Assembly (NCBI GenBank): GCA_946406115.1
Contig: OX291560.1
Span: forward strand, 8,991,158-9,055,157
Source: Apoda limacodes
Taxonomy: Eukaryota; Arthropoda; Insecta; Lepidoptera; Limacodidae
DNA: 64,000 nucleotides
Direction of reading: 5' to 3'
Shown: in pieces, positions 25,705-37,018 of the stretch
How the letters are laid out: each line of letters begins with the position of its first letter
Position numbering within the stretch: position 1 is the stretch's first letter
Translations under genes and position numbers: made by a program
The notes under the pieces: model-generated
The model's input: the letters and a program-made list of their open reading frames with translations, nothing else
What the model was told of the DNA's origin: nothing
The model's database searches: none

Positions 25705-28139
25705 TTACAATCGATTCTGAGTTTTCACATTAATATTACAGTCGCTTCGATACTCCGGTTTCTTGAATGATCTTCCCCTCTTGCACGTCACCCAGCATTC
25801 GTGAATCGGCCTCTGTTTAAAATCTGTAATACAAACACAATACACAACAAAATATAATATTTACATCACACTCACAAAGCAGTCTTTACTACACTGTTTT
25901 CAGCTTCCTAATTTTTAAAAAAAATTTAAGCCAAAAGGAATTATGTCTATGAACTAAGTTCGTATTTTGGGAAAATAAAGCTATTATAGATTCCATTAAA
26001 TATCAACTTTTTCAATATTTTAACAATTAGTGTTATAAGTATTTACTGTACTTCAATAGTGTTAAAAACAGTCGTATGACAGTCGTGGTCTCTGTTCAAT
26101 ACACACTCGGCTGAATTACGACCTCGCCTTCGGGCTGCAATCCATAACCTCCTCGGAGCATATAAAACTTTTGTTCAGACAACATTTTAAGTTTAAGTGT
26201 TAGTAGGTTATCACCAGTTTGGCTATTTGAAAAAATCGTTATTTTTTTAAAAAAAGACAATATTGGCAACTTCTGATGTACCCATAGTGCTTAGCAATAA
26301 TGTATTTTTTTATTAAATACATTCTTTATATTGAAATTTTAAGTAAGTTGTGAAAAATTGAATTACTCAACCGTAAAGTTTTTAAACAAATTGCAAATAT
26401 TTAAAAATAATGTCATAAGTTGATCTAGTTTTATGTTTAGATCTTAAAATCTCATCTAAAATTTTAAGTAAAGTTTACAAAACCATCATGAATTGCATTA
26501 ATAATTATGCTTCAAAACGACGAGAGTTAATGTATTGACGTACTTGTACTAGTTTTTTCCCGCGAAATCGTCCGAATTTCTTAATATCTACCTTCAAAAT
26601 AAATTCAAAAGGAACATAATTCTCATACAAATTTTTAACCTCTTTTTTGTGTTGTAAAATACGTCAACCTTAGTTTTTAACCCTAAGACCAAATACCAAT
26701 TTTTAATCATTTAGCTTCAAAAGTGACGGATTTCCATACAAACATCTAAACCCCATTTTACCCTCTTAGGGGATGAATTAAACACCGACTAAGATAGTCA
26801 GGGTAGTTCGGATAAGAAGAAATAATGAATCCTAAGCATTAATCTCCAAAATTCCTCACTAGTCTGTCAAATAACACTTGCAGTGTTACACGGTGTTCCT
26901 TGCCAGCCTGTTGGGGCACGGCCTACCCTCACTTGGGCGATGTGGGTCATGGTCCATCATGCTGCCCCCCCTAGGTGCCCATAACCTGAAGGAATGGGCT
27001 CAAAATGAATATGTTTACTATATTAAAATGACATTTTCTATCAGATCTGCCCCCCCCTAGCGAAGCCTGCCCCCCCCCCCTAATCCAAAAGCTAGCTACG
27101 GACCCAAAGCGGATTGCGGAGTTCACTTACGTGTTTTTTTGACGTATGCAGGTTTCCTCGCGATGTTTTCTCTAATTGTAAATCCAGTGAAGTGAATAAT
27201 CAACGCACTTGAAAAATTAAGACAAAGTTTCATTGATATACGCTGGGTTCAAACCTCAAACGCCAACTTCATTCAACGACTGACAATGGACAAATTATCT
27301 GGTGAAATAAAGAACAAGGTAAAACTTGAAAGAAGCTAAGCTACGAGTATGACGTCACTGTTAAACTTTAAACTACACTGTCTTAGTTCTATGATCGATC
27401 TCTTATTCACAGCTTAGTATAACCTGAATGAAAAAAGTGGTAATAATAGTATTTCATACCCTTTTTACTGTCGCAGTTGAACTCGTGCATATCACAGGTG
27501 TCTATGAAGGTTCTCATTTCCCCGCAGGAGTCGATGCCACACATGGGAACTTTGTCGTGGACACACAAATCTGCTACTTTACATTCTTCCTCATTCTATA
27601 ACAAAAATAATATGAAACGGAACAGAATTCCCTGGTCTTTCGAATTTTCCTATCGCTAAATATTTCCTCCAATAACTATGATAATGAATAACGAAACAAA
27701 AATCCCTGATCTTTGATATTTTTCTGTTGCTAAATTCATCCTCTAATATACGTTTTTAAATTTTCGCGTTCCATTACTAATTTAAAAATAAAACGGAATT
27801 AAATGCGTCGTTATTTGGCAAAAACATAACGACGCGTTTAATCCCGTTTCATTTTTAAATTACTTCCTTTAATAACTTTAATAATAAAGAACGAAGTTTT
27901 TTTTACTATAACTTATATAACTTTTAAACTTTTTTGTAACACATTTTTCTTGGGTAAATTCATGTCAAAAATATTGAGAAAAAACAAAGAAAAATATTTC
28001 TTTGCTTTTTATAAAATTTTGGTTTAAAGGCCTTTTTATTAGTCCAAAAAGTTGTTATATTTTTACTCACCTTCATCGACTCACTGTGCGCATTTACAAA
28101 CACTATTAAATACACCAAAAATGCTAATGATATTAACAT
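25705..28139 (-). CDS. K2: secreted Kazal-like cysteine-rich protein
   Basis: Three exons give a 107-residue protein. Exon 1 is 28071-28139 (MLISLAFLVYLIVFVNA, a clear signal peptide, then HSESMK; donor AAG|GTGAGT). Exon 2 is 27460-27595 (acceptor gttatag; donor G|GTATGA). Exon 3 is 25705-25823 (acceptor attacag; stop TAA). Phases are 0 then 1, and the split Asp codon is G|AT. The module is C-K-V-A-D-L-C, then x7 to C-G-I-D-S-C, then T-F-I-D-T-C-D-M-H-E-F-N-C. Exon 3 carries D-F-K-Q, H-E-C-W-V-T-C-K-R-G and a ninth cysteine near the end. Forty of 45 exon-2 residues equal K1, so the two are recent duplicates. The protein is probably extracellular. Protease inhibition is the classical Kazal role, but His occupies the P1-like position. 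This is the best-supported model of the family in the window. Confidence 0.85.
26524..26800 (+). repeat. Interspersed repeat (ccgcgaaatcgtccg family) in K2 intron 2
   Basis: It starts ctagttttttcccgcgaaat and contains a tttccatacaaacatctaaa segment and an accccattttaccctcttag segment. The same blocks occur in the same order at 57655-57960. Confidence 0.6.
27778..27862. repeat. Inverted repeat, 37-bp arms, in K2 intron 1
   Basis: The arms 27778-27814 and 27826-27862 are reverse complements with about three mismatches around an 11-nt loop (ttggcaaaaac). Each arm contains tgcgtcgttat or its complement. If transcribed with the K2 precursor it would form a long hairpin. Confidence 0.85.
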
Positions 28140-28528
28140 ATATAAATATATATAGGTACTACAAAAATATTCCCAATCCAAATTTTAGCCTTCCTTAGTA
28201 GTAGTAAAATGTAAGGTAATTTTCATATTTCTACATTTCTAATAAAAGTGAAAATATTTGTATATGAATAAAAAACTGTATTTTGCAAATAGAAATTGCA
28301 CCAGTAATGCAATATTTTTATGGCGTTATTTTTTATGCTATTTAAAGATTAGAAAGATTTTATAAGCCAGAGTTTTTTTTATTCCTACGCTGTGTGCAAA
28401 TATGAAATTTGTAAATGAAACTAACTTTTTTTCACCCGAACATTGATAACTCATCAAGTTTTTTTTAAATTTTGAAATGGCACAACAAAAAGAATGCGCC
28501 AGTAAATAAATTTAAAAAAGTAAAAAAA

Positions 28529-28745
28529 ACGACATTTCAACTAGGCGAATTGGCGGCAAAACTACCTAAACTATTTTTATTATTGTCTCTTGTCATTTGT
28601 CAATATAATTAGTTTTTTTTAACACGCATGTTTGAGAAAAGCACTATACAAGCCTTGACCACAACTGAGCATAACCAAACTCTGTGATGCGTGCCCCGGC
28701 TATGCCTCGTCCCGCATACTCACAATCAACACGGCAGTAATGAAC
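28529..28745 (-). repeat. Interspersed repeat, opposite copy at 51905-52145
   Basis: It contains aattggcggcaaaactacct, acacgcatgtttgagaaaag, cacaactgagcataacc and gatgcgtgccccggctatgc. All recur reverse-complemented in the same relative order at 51905-52145. Confidence 0.75.
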
Positions 28746-28851
28746 TATATCCTACTTTAGAGTTCTCACGACAAAAGGTTTTTCATAACGCGATACCGTG
28801 GAGTGCCTCTTCTTATCGTTGCAGCACTGGAATAGCTAGATGAAAGAAAAC

Positions 28852-29717
28852 AACAAAGAATACTACAATATAGAATAGCTAATAAAGGTAAAGAAAGAAT
28901 AGGTAATTTTTATCCCAGTAAAAAGTTCCTGTAATTCTGTTTCTATTCCTTGACATCGTAACGGGGGATATATTCGACTTGACTTTTGGCACAAGAATAG
29001 AAAAAAAGACAAACATGGATATAAGATAGTTATTATCCTGACTAAGAGTTCTAACGGGAACTAACAATAATATAACAGGAAAATCAATAGCCAATTTCTC
29101 TGAACGATACGATTTGCGACAGAGTTACTAGTTGACCAGATTTTTGGCATATGGTTAGCTGGACCGATTGTAAAGAACAGAGAATCCTTTTTAGCCCGAT
29201 AGTGAGTTTCCAGTGGGCAATACTTTGGTGTGGGCACTATTATTTTATGTAACAACGGAGCAACAGAATGACTTGACTTTCGAGAACAAAGAATACTACA
29301 ATATAGAATAGCTAATAAAGGTAAAGAAAGAATAGGTAATTTTTATCCCAGTAAAAAGTTCCTGTAATTCTATTTCTATTCCTTGACATCGTAACGGGGG
29401 ATATATTCGACTTGACTTTTGGCACAAGAATAGAAAAAAAGACAAACATGGATATAAGATAGTTATTATCCTGACTAAGAGTTCTAACGGGAACTAACAA
29501 TAATATAACAGGAAAATCAATAGCCAATTTCTCTGAACGATACGATTTGCGACAGAGTTACTAGTTGACCAGATTTTTGGCATATGGTTAGCTGGACCGA
29601 TTGTAAAGAACAGAGAATCCTTTTTAGCCCGATAGTGAGTTTCCAGTGGGCAATACTATGGTGTGGGCACTATTATTTTATGTAACAACGGAGCAACAGA
29701 ATGACTTGACTTTCGAG
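28852..29717. repeat. Recent 433-bp direct tandem duplication
   Basis: Copy 1 is 28852-29284 and copy 2 is 29285-29717. Line-by-line comparison shows only two differences (ctg/cta near 28939 and ttt/tat near 29228), so the copies are about 99.5% identical. Both contain the same minus-strand open frame of 71 codons, which I do not recognise. Precise head-to-tail junctions with no spacer argue for a recent unequal exchange or replication slippage, or an assembly artefact. Confidence 0.9.
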
Positions 29718-30237
29718 ACCATGCAGAGAAGGCTAGAAGAACGAAGAAGGACATAAAAAACTGTTTCTTTAGTGAAAAATTCTAACGGCAATAATGTTGC
29801 TGCGGCTAAAACTATGTCTTCATGTTGAAACGGAAATGATGATTAATAAGGTAACCTGGTTTTGGACACAGGGGCAGCACTAGTAACGGAAAATAACGTA
29901 GAATGCTTCTATGATGATTCATCACGAAATCCCATAATGATGACGAAATTATACGCCGACAAAGCCGCGGATAAGAACTAGTTATAAACACATTTTATTT
30001 TTTATTTTCAGAGAGGGACGTTGTCGAGTGATTTGACTGTAGGCTAGGCAAGGCCTCGAACCTACGTCCACGGAATTTTGTTTCAGTGTTTGTTGACCAA
30101 CTGAACTGCAAAGGTACAAAGGTTCGCCGAAACGAATCCTGGCCTGAGGTTAAATCTTTGCTTACTTTGCTATAAAAGTAAAATATATTGAATATGCTTA
30201 CAATTTAGCTGAAGACAAGACAAATTATGTAATGTGT

Positions 30238-30705
30238 TTTTGAAGTGAAAACTTCTTTAGCGGCGTTGTGCACTTTTTTTGGCATGGGTAAAAAAAGTTA
30301 AACTCACGTCAGCCCTGATCGAAAATTCATACAAAATTCGTAAGACGTAACTCACGTCAGATTTATTTACATTAGGTTAGTTTTTGTGATGGGTCAAAAA
30401 TGATAAACTCGCGTCAGACTGAGCGCAAGACGGAAACCATAATGCCACGCCATAACAATTCGCAAGACGGAAACCATAATGCCACGCCTATTATAACTTT
30501 GAAGTGAAAACGTCTTTAGCGACGTTGTGCACTTTTTTAGTGATGGGTAAGAAATGTTAAACTTTAAGACTTCTTTAAGACGTATGAGTCGTAAGTTGTG
30601 ATTTATTTATAATAAATAAATATGTATACGAAGTGATGGAAAGTAAATAGCTAGTATGTTTTCACTTCTGCCGGCACTCCCGGAGTGCAACCCGTTTTTT
30701 TTTAA
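30238..30705 (+). repeat. Composite repeat block
   Basis: A unit beginning tttgaagtgaaaacttcttt and continuing agcggcgttgtgcacttttt occurs at 30238 and again near 30497. A 28-bp unit (cgcaagacggaaaccataat then gccacgcc) occurs at 30423 and 30461. The block ends with the second copy of the repeat at 103-210 (30603-30705). Confidence 0.7.
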
Positions 30706-31139
30706 AAAGCCTTACCTCCCAATAATCGAATGAATAATTGAATAAAGTTAATGTATCTTTATTGGTTTCTGTACCAAGACCTATGTGTTACAATCTTAGC
30801 TATTGTGTCATATATCTACTGGTTGCACATGGCTTGTAAAAAGTTTTTAACGAATAGGAAATAGATATTTCTTTCCTTTTATGCAAGAAAAGCGTTTTTA
30901 ATTGCGTCAGAACCAATACTTCAATTAGTAAGCGAGAGCCGTATCAACGCCCTTAATCCATTCGCAGTGTGCTTAATAACGATAAATCAGATTTCAGATT
31001 TGTACGCGGATTCAACACCTTGATACTTTTATTTTAAAAATTTCAATTCGGAGTATAATTAATATTTGAATATTTCAGTTTTTCGCCACGGAGTTCGCAT
31101 CCAGCTTTAGCCCAAACCAAAAAAATAAATAAAAATAAG

Positions 31140-31347
31140 CAAAGCTTGTGCTTGGGATACCAGAGAACTGATACACAATACTATACTAACGTATAGGTAT
31201 ATACTACTTTTTTTGCTATATATATTATACATACTAAACACCCAGTCCCAAGGCAAACACAAATAATACATGTCTGTCATACGCGGGAATCGAACCCACA
31301 CTTTTGGATTTATTAGTAGGGTCAAACCTACTAAACCTCGGAGCCGA
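31140..31347 (-). repeat. tRNA-derived SINE
   Basis: The minus-strand tRNA-like head near 31278-31347 includes a B-box-like GTGGGTTCGATTCCCGCG and an A-box-like segment. It is followed by a body of about 130 bp. The gene-like open frame at 31107-31325 is contained in it. Confidence 0.5.
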
Positions 31348-32929
31348 TGAGCGTTGAGATTATCTGCTGGTAATACTGGTAATATTATAAAAGCACACTG
31401 TAAAATTTCTTTTATGTTTTATTAGCGAATACTCTCGATTCCATTTTAATGGATCAGTAACATTTATCAATTTTGTAACTGATTTAATACGAAACTTAGC
31501 GTTCTTGCAACTAATCTGACTCTACCAAATTTTATCCAGTATCAGGATTTATATTTATAACAAGCAGGTAATGTAGATTTTATCCCGCAGGAAACACACA
31601 CTATAGGCCACTTCCATCACTGCTTTTAAATACGGTTAATTAGAAAATAAAAAAAAAGTTTTTCGAATCGAACCGTGTGATCTATCAAATGAAAGGGCTT
31701 GTTGCGAGGGTTTTAAATATAACTTTGTCATAAAAAGTTTAAAGTAATTTCAGAAAATAGATGAAAATTGATCAATATATTACAGATATAGTCTCCAAAA
31801 CTACAAAACATAAAATTTTGAAAAATAATACAGAAAATAGTTCTTTACTTATAAATTACAGAAAAATATATGAGAAGTCTGTGTTCTTAAAATAACACTG
31901 TAAATCTCTTAATATGGGTCGTAGGTACAAACTAACAGTATCAACAGCTTTTAAGTACTTAATTTTAAAAAGACTTTAAAGAATCTTATACCTTATACCT
32001 ACTTAGTACGGAATCCTCGGTGCGCAAGTCTTACTCGCACTTTGCTAGTTTAATAAGTGTGATTTAACTCATTGTAAGAAACATTATGTTTTTACTAGTC
32101 TTTAGTTTTACAAATTATATTTTTATCAACTATCAAAACTGGGCGGAACAGTATGCAATCTGCACTACTTCACTATAAGTGTCAAAGAAACGAGTTTACG
32201 GTCTTACTTCTTGGTTTTCTAGATAGAAGCTATCATGGAGTGTTTAATCTTGGGTGAGATCATGCATTATTATAAAACATATGATTTTTAATTGTAAATG
32301 CCAAAATATTACGTCTGATAAAAACCTTAGATGTAACTATCTCCATCTTGAGAAATGGCAACGGAAATAACCGGTATGAAGTTAGCTCTAAATTAAAAAC
32401 CGAACGAATTAAAAAAAAAAAATTTCATGGGTTATTTTAATACAAAAGGGTTTAAACTGAGATATCTATTTGTTTTTTGTGATTTATAACATAAAAGAAA
32501 ATTTAAAAATAAAGGCAAAAATCGACGGTGTCAGACAATATATCGGAACAAAACTGCCAAAGTCAGTTATGAAAGATGAGAACATAAAAAAAAGATCTAT
32601 CAAAGAATTTAGATCGCATCAAAATTGATATAATTATAAGAAGGAAAAGTATTGATATTTTAAAACGACAAAATTAACCAAAAGAATAAAAGTCAACAAA
32701 ATAAAAATAAATTCAATAAAATAATTTTGCAAAAATAGCAGTATATACAAAACTAGCAGCTAGCATGTCAGACGTAATCTGCCAAAACCAAACTAGGTCA
32801 AATAACAAGGCAACTCAATAATCTATGAAAGAAATTAGGTCGCATCATATTTGATATATTAGAAGGGTTCCGTATTGATAATCCGTAAAGGTGGCGACTG
32901 CAGTGTACACAATTGGCAAAACAAAGTCA
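31348..32929. other. AT-rich intergenic DNA
   Basis: No gene is supported. A terminal fragment of the gggttccgta family lies at about 31995-32050 (cggaatcctcggtgcgcaag, then tcttactcgcac). Confidence 0.4.
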
Positions 32930-33410
32930 GTCAGTTATTAGTCAGTCAGTGTACTTACAGCAGGAGTACCTCAAGGTGGCGTTTCATCACCTCTCTTATT
33001 ATCAGTTTTCATTAACTCAGTCAATTTTGCTCGCTATTACCTTTATGCAGACGATCTCTAAGTTTATTGTAGCTTTTACTATCAAAATGTCGAACTGGCT
33101 GTTCAAAAATTTCAAATTGGGCCTAATCAATTGGTATTTTGGTAAACGGGAGACTAAACACAATGTATAATTATAGGAAGTAGTCAAAAACTTCAGTGGC
33201 TAAGGTAATATTCGATATGATATAAATCCCGTTTTCTAAACACAGCAAATACCTTGGTCTGTACATCGAAACCAACCTGTCCTGGTCAGTAATGTCAACC
33301 AACTTAGTAAAAAGTTATATAACACACTACACTCACTTAAGTGACTGCGAAAGTTTCTTCCTCTAAAAACCAAAATTTTACTAGCACAGTCTCTTCTTCT
33401 TCTGAAAATG
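32930..33410 (+). pseudogene. Reverse-transcriptase remnant
   Basis: On the plus strand A-G-V-P-Q-G-G-V-S-S-P-L-L (about 32955-32995) is followed by F-I-N-S-V, then Y-L-Y-A-D-D-L at about 33035-33060, the RT catalytic box. Further downstream the frame is broken by several stops. This is a short, old fragment of a jockey/R1-like LINE. Confidence 0.7.
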
Positions 33411-33594
33411 TAAATTTATTGATTACGAATACTTAATTTACTTGAATCCGAAAAACTGCTTCGTTGATTTTTATTTTTCTGTTTAATTATGCGGTTAAAT
33501 AAAAATATGGAACCTTTTCAATATATCAAACTTGATGCGACTTAATTTATATAATAGATTTTTTCATATTTCATAATTGAATATGGTATGTTTT

Positions 33595-36130
33595 TTATAC
33601 CACTAAGGGGGCAAACAAGCTTATGGTCCGCCTGACGGTAAGCGGTCACCGTAGCCTATGGACGCTTGCAACACCAGGGGTACCACGCGCGCTTTGCCGA
33701 ATCTTCAGAAATCTAATAACTTCTCGCTTTAAGAACCCCATACTGTACTCCTTAGAGAAAACCTTAGCAGGGAGCTTATTCCACAACCCAAGCGTTCGCG
33801 GAAGGAAGTTTGTCTAAAACCGCACTGTACGCGACCATTTCGGTTTTAAATTGTGAGAATGAATTCCCTGCCGATAGCGAGCGGTGCAATGGTAGAAATT
33901 TGCCGTGGGCATCATTTCTAACAATTCCTCAGAACACATCCTATTGTACAAGTGGTAGAACACACACAGGGAGGCAAAGTCTCTCCTCAGACTTAAGGGC
34001 TCGATACCGCAAGTGAGTTTGGGATCGTCGACAAATCTTACAGCCTGTCGTTGGAGCGAGTCAAAAGGGCCAAGCTGGTATCCGGGTGCACCCGTCCAGA
34101 GATAGCAGCAGTACTCCATATGGGGCCGGACTTGCGACTTGTAAACCTTGCCCAGACGACGTGAAGTATTGAACTACTGCTGCTATTTGAGTACACCAAG
34201 TTTTTTGGACGCCAGCTCCACCTTGTCTTACAGATGATCTCGAAACTGAACATCGCTGGAGATGTCGTCACCGAGGATCACAATGCTCTTGGAGATGGAC
34301 AGGGGATTGTTCTGGAATTTTGGGACCACAGTGAAAGGGGTTTTCTTAGGGGTGACCGAGCAGACTTGTGTCTTTGTAGGGTTGAATTGGAACAAGTTTT
34401 CCCGTCCCCAGTCAGAGACCTTGGTCAGAGTGAACTCGATTTGAGACACAAGTTCTTCACGTCTTTCCTTCACAACGGAACGAGTTATGCTTGCACGACC
34501 CGTGTTATAAGCGTCTTCAATACTATCATTTGCATAGCAATGTATGTTGTTGATGTCCAACATGTCATTGATAGGCAGTAGAAACAGCGTAGCAGACAGC
34601 AAAGAGCCTTGTGAGACACCAGCATTAATGTCCATGCTATCAGAGTACCCATGCCCATCGATGTGTGAGATACAATAGAAGGTCACCAGTCGAGTGACCG
34701 TGGCGAAAGTCATATTGACGTTCGCTGACTAGGTCGTGTTTTTCTAGGTATCTTAGAAGCTGTGTATTGATCACATGCTCCATCACCTTGGATATGAGAG
34801 AGTTAATAGCGATAGGCCTGTGATTCGATGGATCTGATCTATCGCCCTTTTTGGGCATCGGGTGCACATTCGCAGTCATCCATGAAGACGGAAATTGCCT
34901 AGTATGGTAGGAAAGCGAGAAGAGGCGCGTGAGTACAGGACATAAAACAGGAGCCCACGGTTTAAGCACCGCTGCGGGTATACCGTCTGGCCCCCTCCAC
35001 TTATGAACGTCTAGAGAAAGCAACGTCCGCCGGTCCTCCCGTTGTGTTTTCGATTTCTGGCGTGGTCTTACAACCGGTTACGGTATAGTAGGTGGTACAG
35101 CGCCTTCGTCTTTCATATTAGAGTTGGAGGCAAAGAGACTGCCGAATAGATCGGCTTTTGCACTATGGGCCAAGTCACCATCGGTCTTTTGCAGAGGTGG
35201 TAATGACGACTAGCAGAAGTTTCCTACGGTAGCTTGAGCAAGTGACCGTGAGCTACTTGCAGGTTAGGAATCAAATATTCCATACCAGCAAGGATTGTCT
35301 CAGTGACTGTGGCTGCGCAGACGTCAGAATCTACTGAGCTAAAGCAGGCTGCCTGCACGGGTAAGAAGTATAAAATTCTCGCAATCCATCCAAGTCTGCC
35401 AACTTATAGTGCCACATACGACGCCAATTAGTTGGCCCAGATGGATCGGTTTGTGTGCATGACATTTGAGTCCGAACGAGACAGTGGTCCGAGGAGCCAA
35501 GAGGCGCATCCGCTGAGACGGAATATCCGTCCGGACGTATAGTCAGCAGAAGGCCCAGTTAGGAGCTTGTATGGTCCTCTATATCTGGTATTCTCGTTGG
35601 AGAAAGTACCAGCTGAGAGAATCCATAGGTCAGAGCAAATTCATGAGCATCGTTATTGGTTCGAGAACTGAGCCCCTCACGATGGTGGGCGTTGAAGTCT
35701 CCCAAAATAACTGGTTCTGCTGTGGGTTATTGCTTAAGAACTTTGTCAGTCGTCAAACTCAGGTGCATGAAGAGTTGAGTTACGCACGTGTCACCGCTAT
35801 GTAAAGGGCACGGCTTTAATACGGTTGCTGGCACGGCGGGCAGAAGGGCCACTGATCCCCCTCTGCTATAGTAGAAGTGTCCACCCTGGTCTACTTCTCC
35901 GGCAAGACTGCTATTTCAGAGCCTTACACAGGTTGGCGGTTCAGCCTCGCAGGGCGGAGATTGAATAATCACTGGGTTCGGGAACCCGTTTAACCTGTGG
36001 TCAGCCGTTTCAACAGGACTCCCTGACCGCCGTACTAGCACGCCATCTCAACGAGCAATGACAGCAACGAGCACCGTCAGCTTCCGCTGTCCGCTCAAAG
36101 AACTTTGGCTGCCTTAGTCACCGTCAGGAA
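33595..36130 (-). mobile_element. Decayed CR1-like LINE
   Basis: Minus-strand pieces run from an endonuclease region (about 35040-36130, very broken) to RT motifs at 34640-35023 (G-P-D-G-I-P, P-M-P-K-K-G-D, N-H-R-P-I-A) and 34228-34713 (G-V-S-Q-G-S-L-L-S). There is a mutated catalytic box, C-Y-A-N-D-S, at about 34540. The C-terminal domain at 33814-34119 has M-E-Y-C-C-Y-L-W-T-G-A-P. The 3' end at 33595 is the conserved ttataccactaagg terminus. The D-to-N change in the catalytic box and multiple frameshifts make it inactive. It is the longest copy of the family seen as fragments at 2905, 36640, 40340, 45494 and 58150/62503. Confidence 0.85.
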
Positions 36131-36639
36131 TCGAACACTACTTAATGTTAGTGTTATTATGGCCGCGGTTATCTGTAAGGTTGAGGTCCTCACTTGAGCA
36201 CGTACTCGCTATGCCCCGCTCTAATTGTTCAGGCTACTAGGTACTGTATTATCTGCCAGCGTCGATTTTTTACTCACTTCTATTCTATTCTTAAGGCGGG
36301 GGTTATCTTGAGCACTTCTTATCTTAGCACTGTAACCATCAAATTACGTAGTTATTACGCGCAATCTGTCTATGTCAATTGCATAAATAAATAATCCTTT
36401 TTATTGTAAACAACTTATAATGACTCTGCTAATACTCATCATTTTTAGGCGTTAATATTCTATATTTATGCCTAAAAAGCGTGTTCGCAAACACCTAAAA
36501 CCAGTACAACCTGGCCTTAATTTGGTCGGGTTATAACCCAGCAGCTGACTTTTTCAGCTAACTTCACACAGGAATGGAAATAGACTTCACAATTTTTAAA
36601 AATATGTTCTTAAGCAAGGTTAAATAAACATTATAAATG

Positions 36640-37007
36640 TTTTAATACCTTGTATGGAGCGTTCTAAGGCATTGTCAGAAATGATACCCACGGCTACTTT
36701 CTACCATCTCATCGGCAGGGAATTCATTCCCACACCTTAGAACCTACATGGTGACGGACACTACGGTTCCAGGAAACTACATGTTACGAACGCTTAGGTT
36801 ATGGAATAAGCTCCCAGCACAGGTTTTTACTAATATCTGCTATCACATAATCACTGCTATCTTGGAGAGAGAGAAGTATATCTTCCGAAAGCTAGTCACG
36901 TTTTATAGAGTCAGAAACGCAATGCTTCTGGGACGGTAGGGGCGCCCTAGGCTACGATGTCCGTTTAAAGCCGGACTAGAAGTTCTTTGCTACCTTAGTA
37001 GTAAAAA
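36640..37007 (+). mobile_element. CR1-like LINE 3' fragment next to K3
   Basis: It holds the C-terminal LINE sequence (acggctactttctaccatct, then catcggcagggaattcattc) and ends in the family terminus ctaccttagtagtaaaaaa at about 37007. This is only about 12 bp before the predicted K3 start codon, so the native K3 upstream region is displaced or the LINE has become its immediate 5' flank. Confidence 0.75.
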
Positions 37008-37018
37008 ACATGGTTTAA

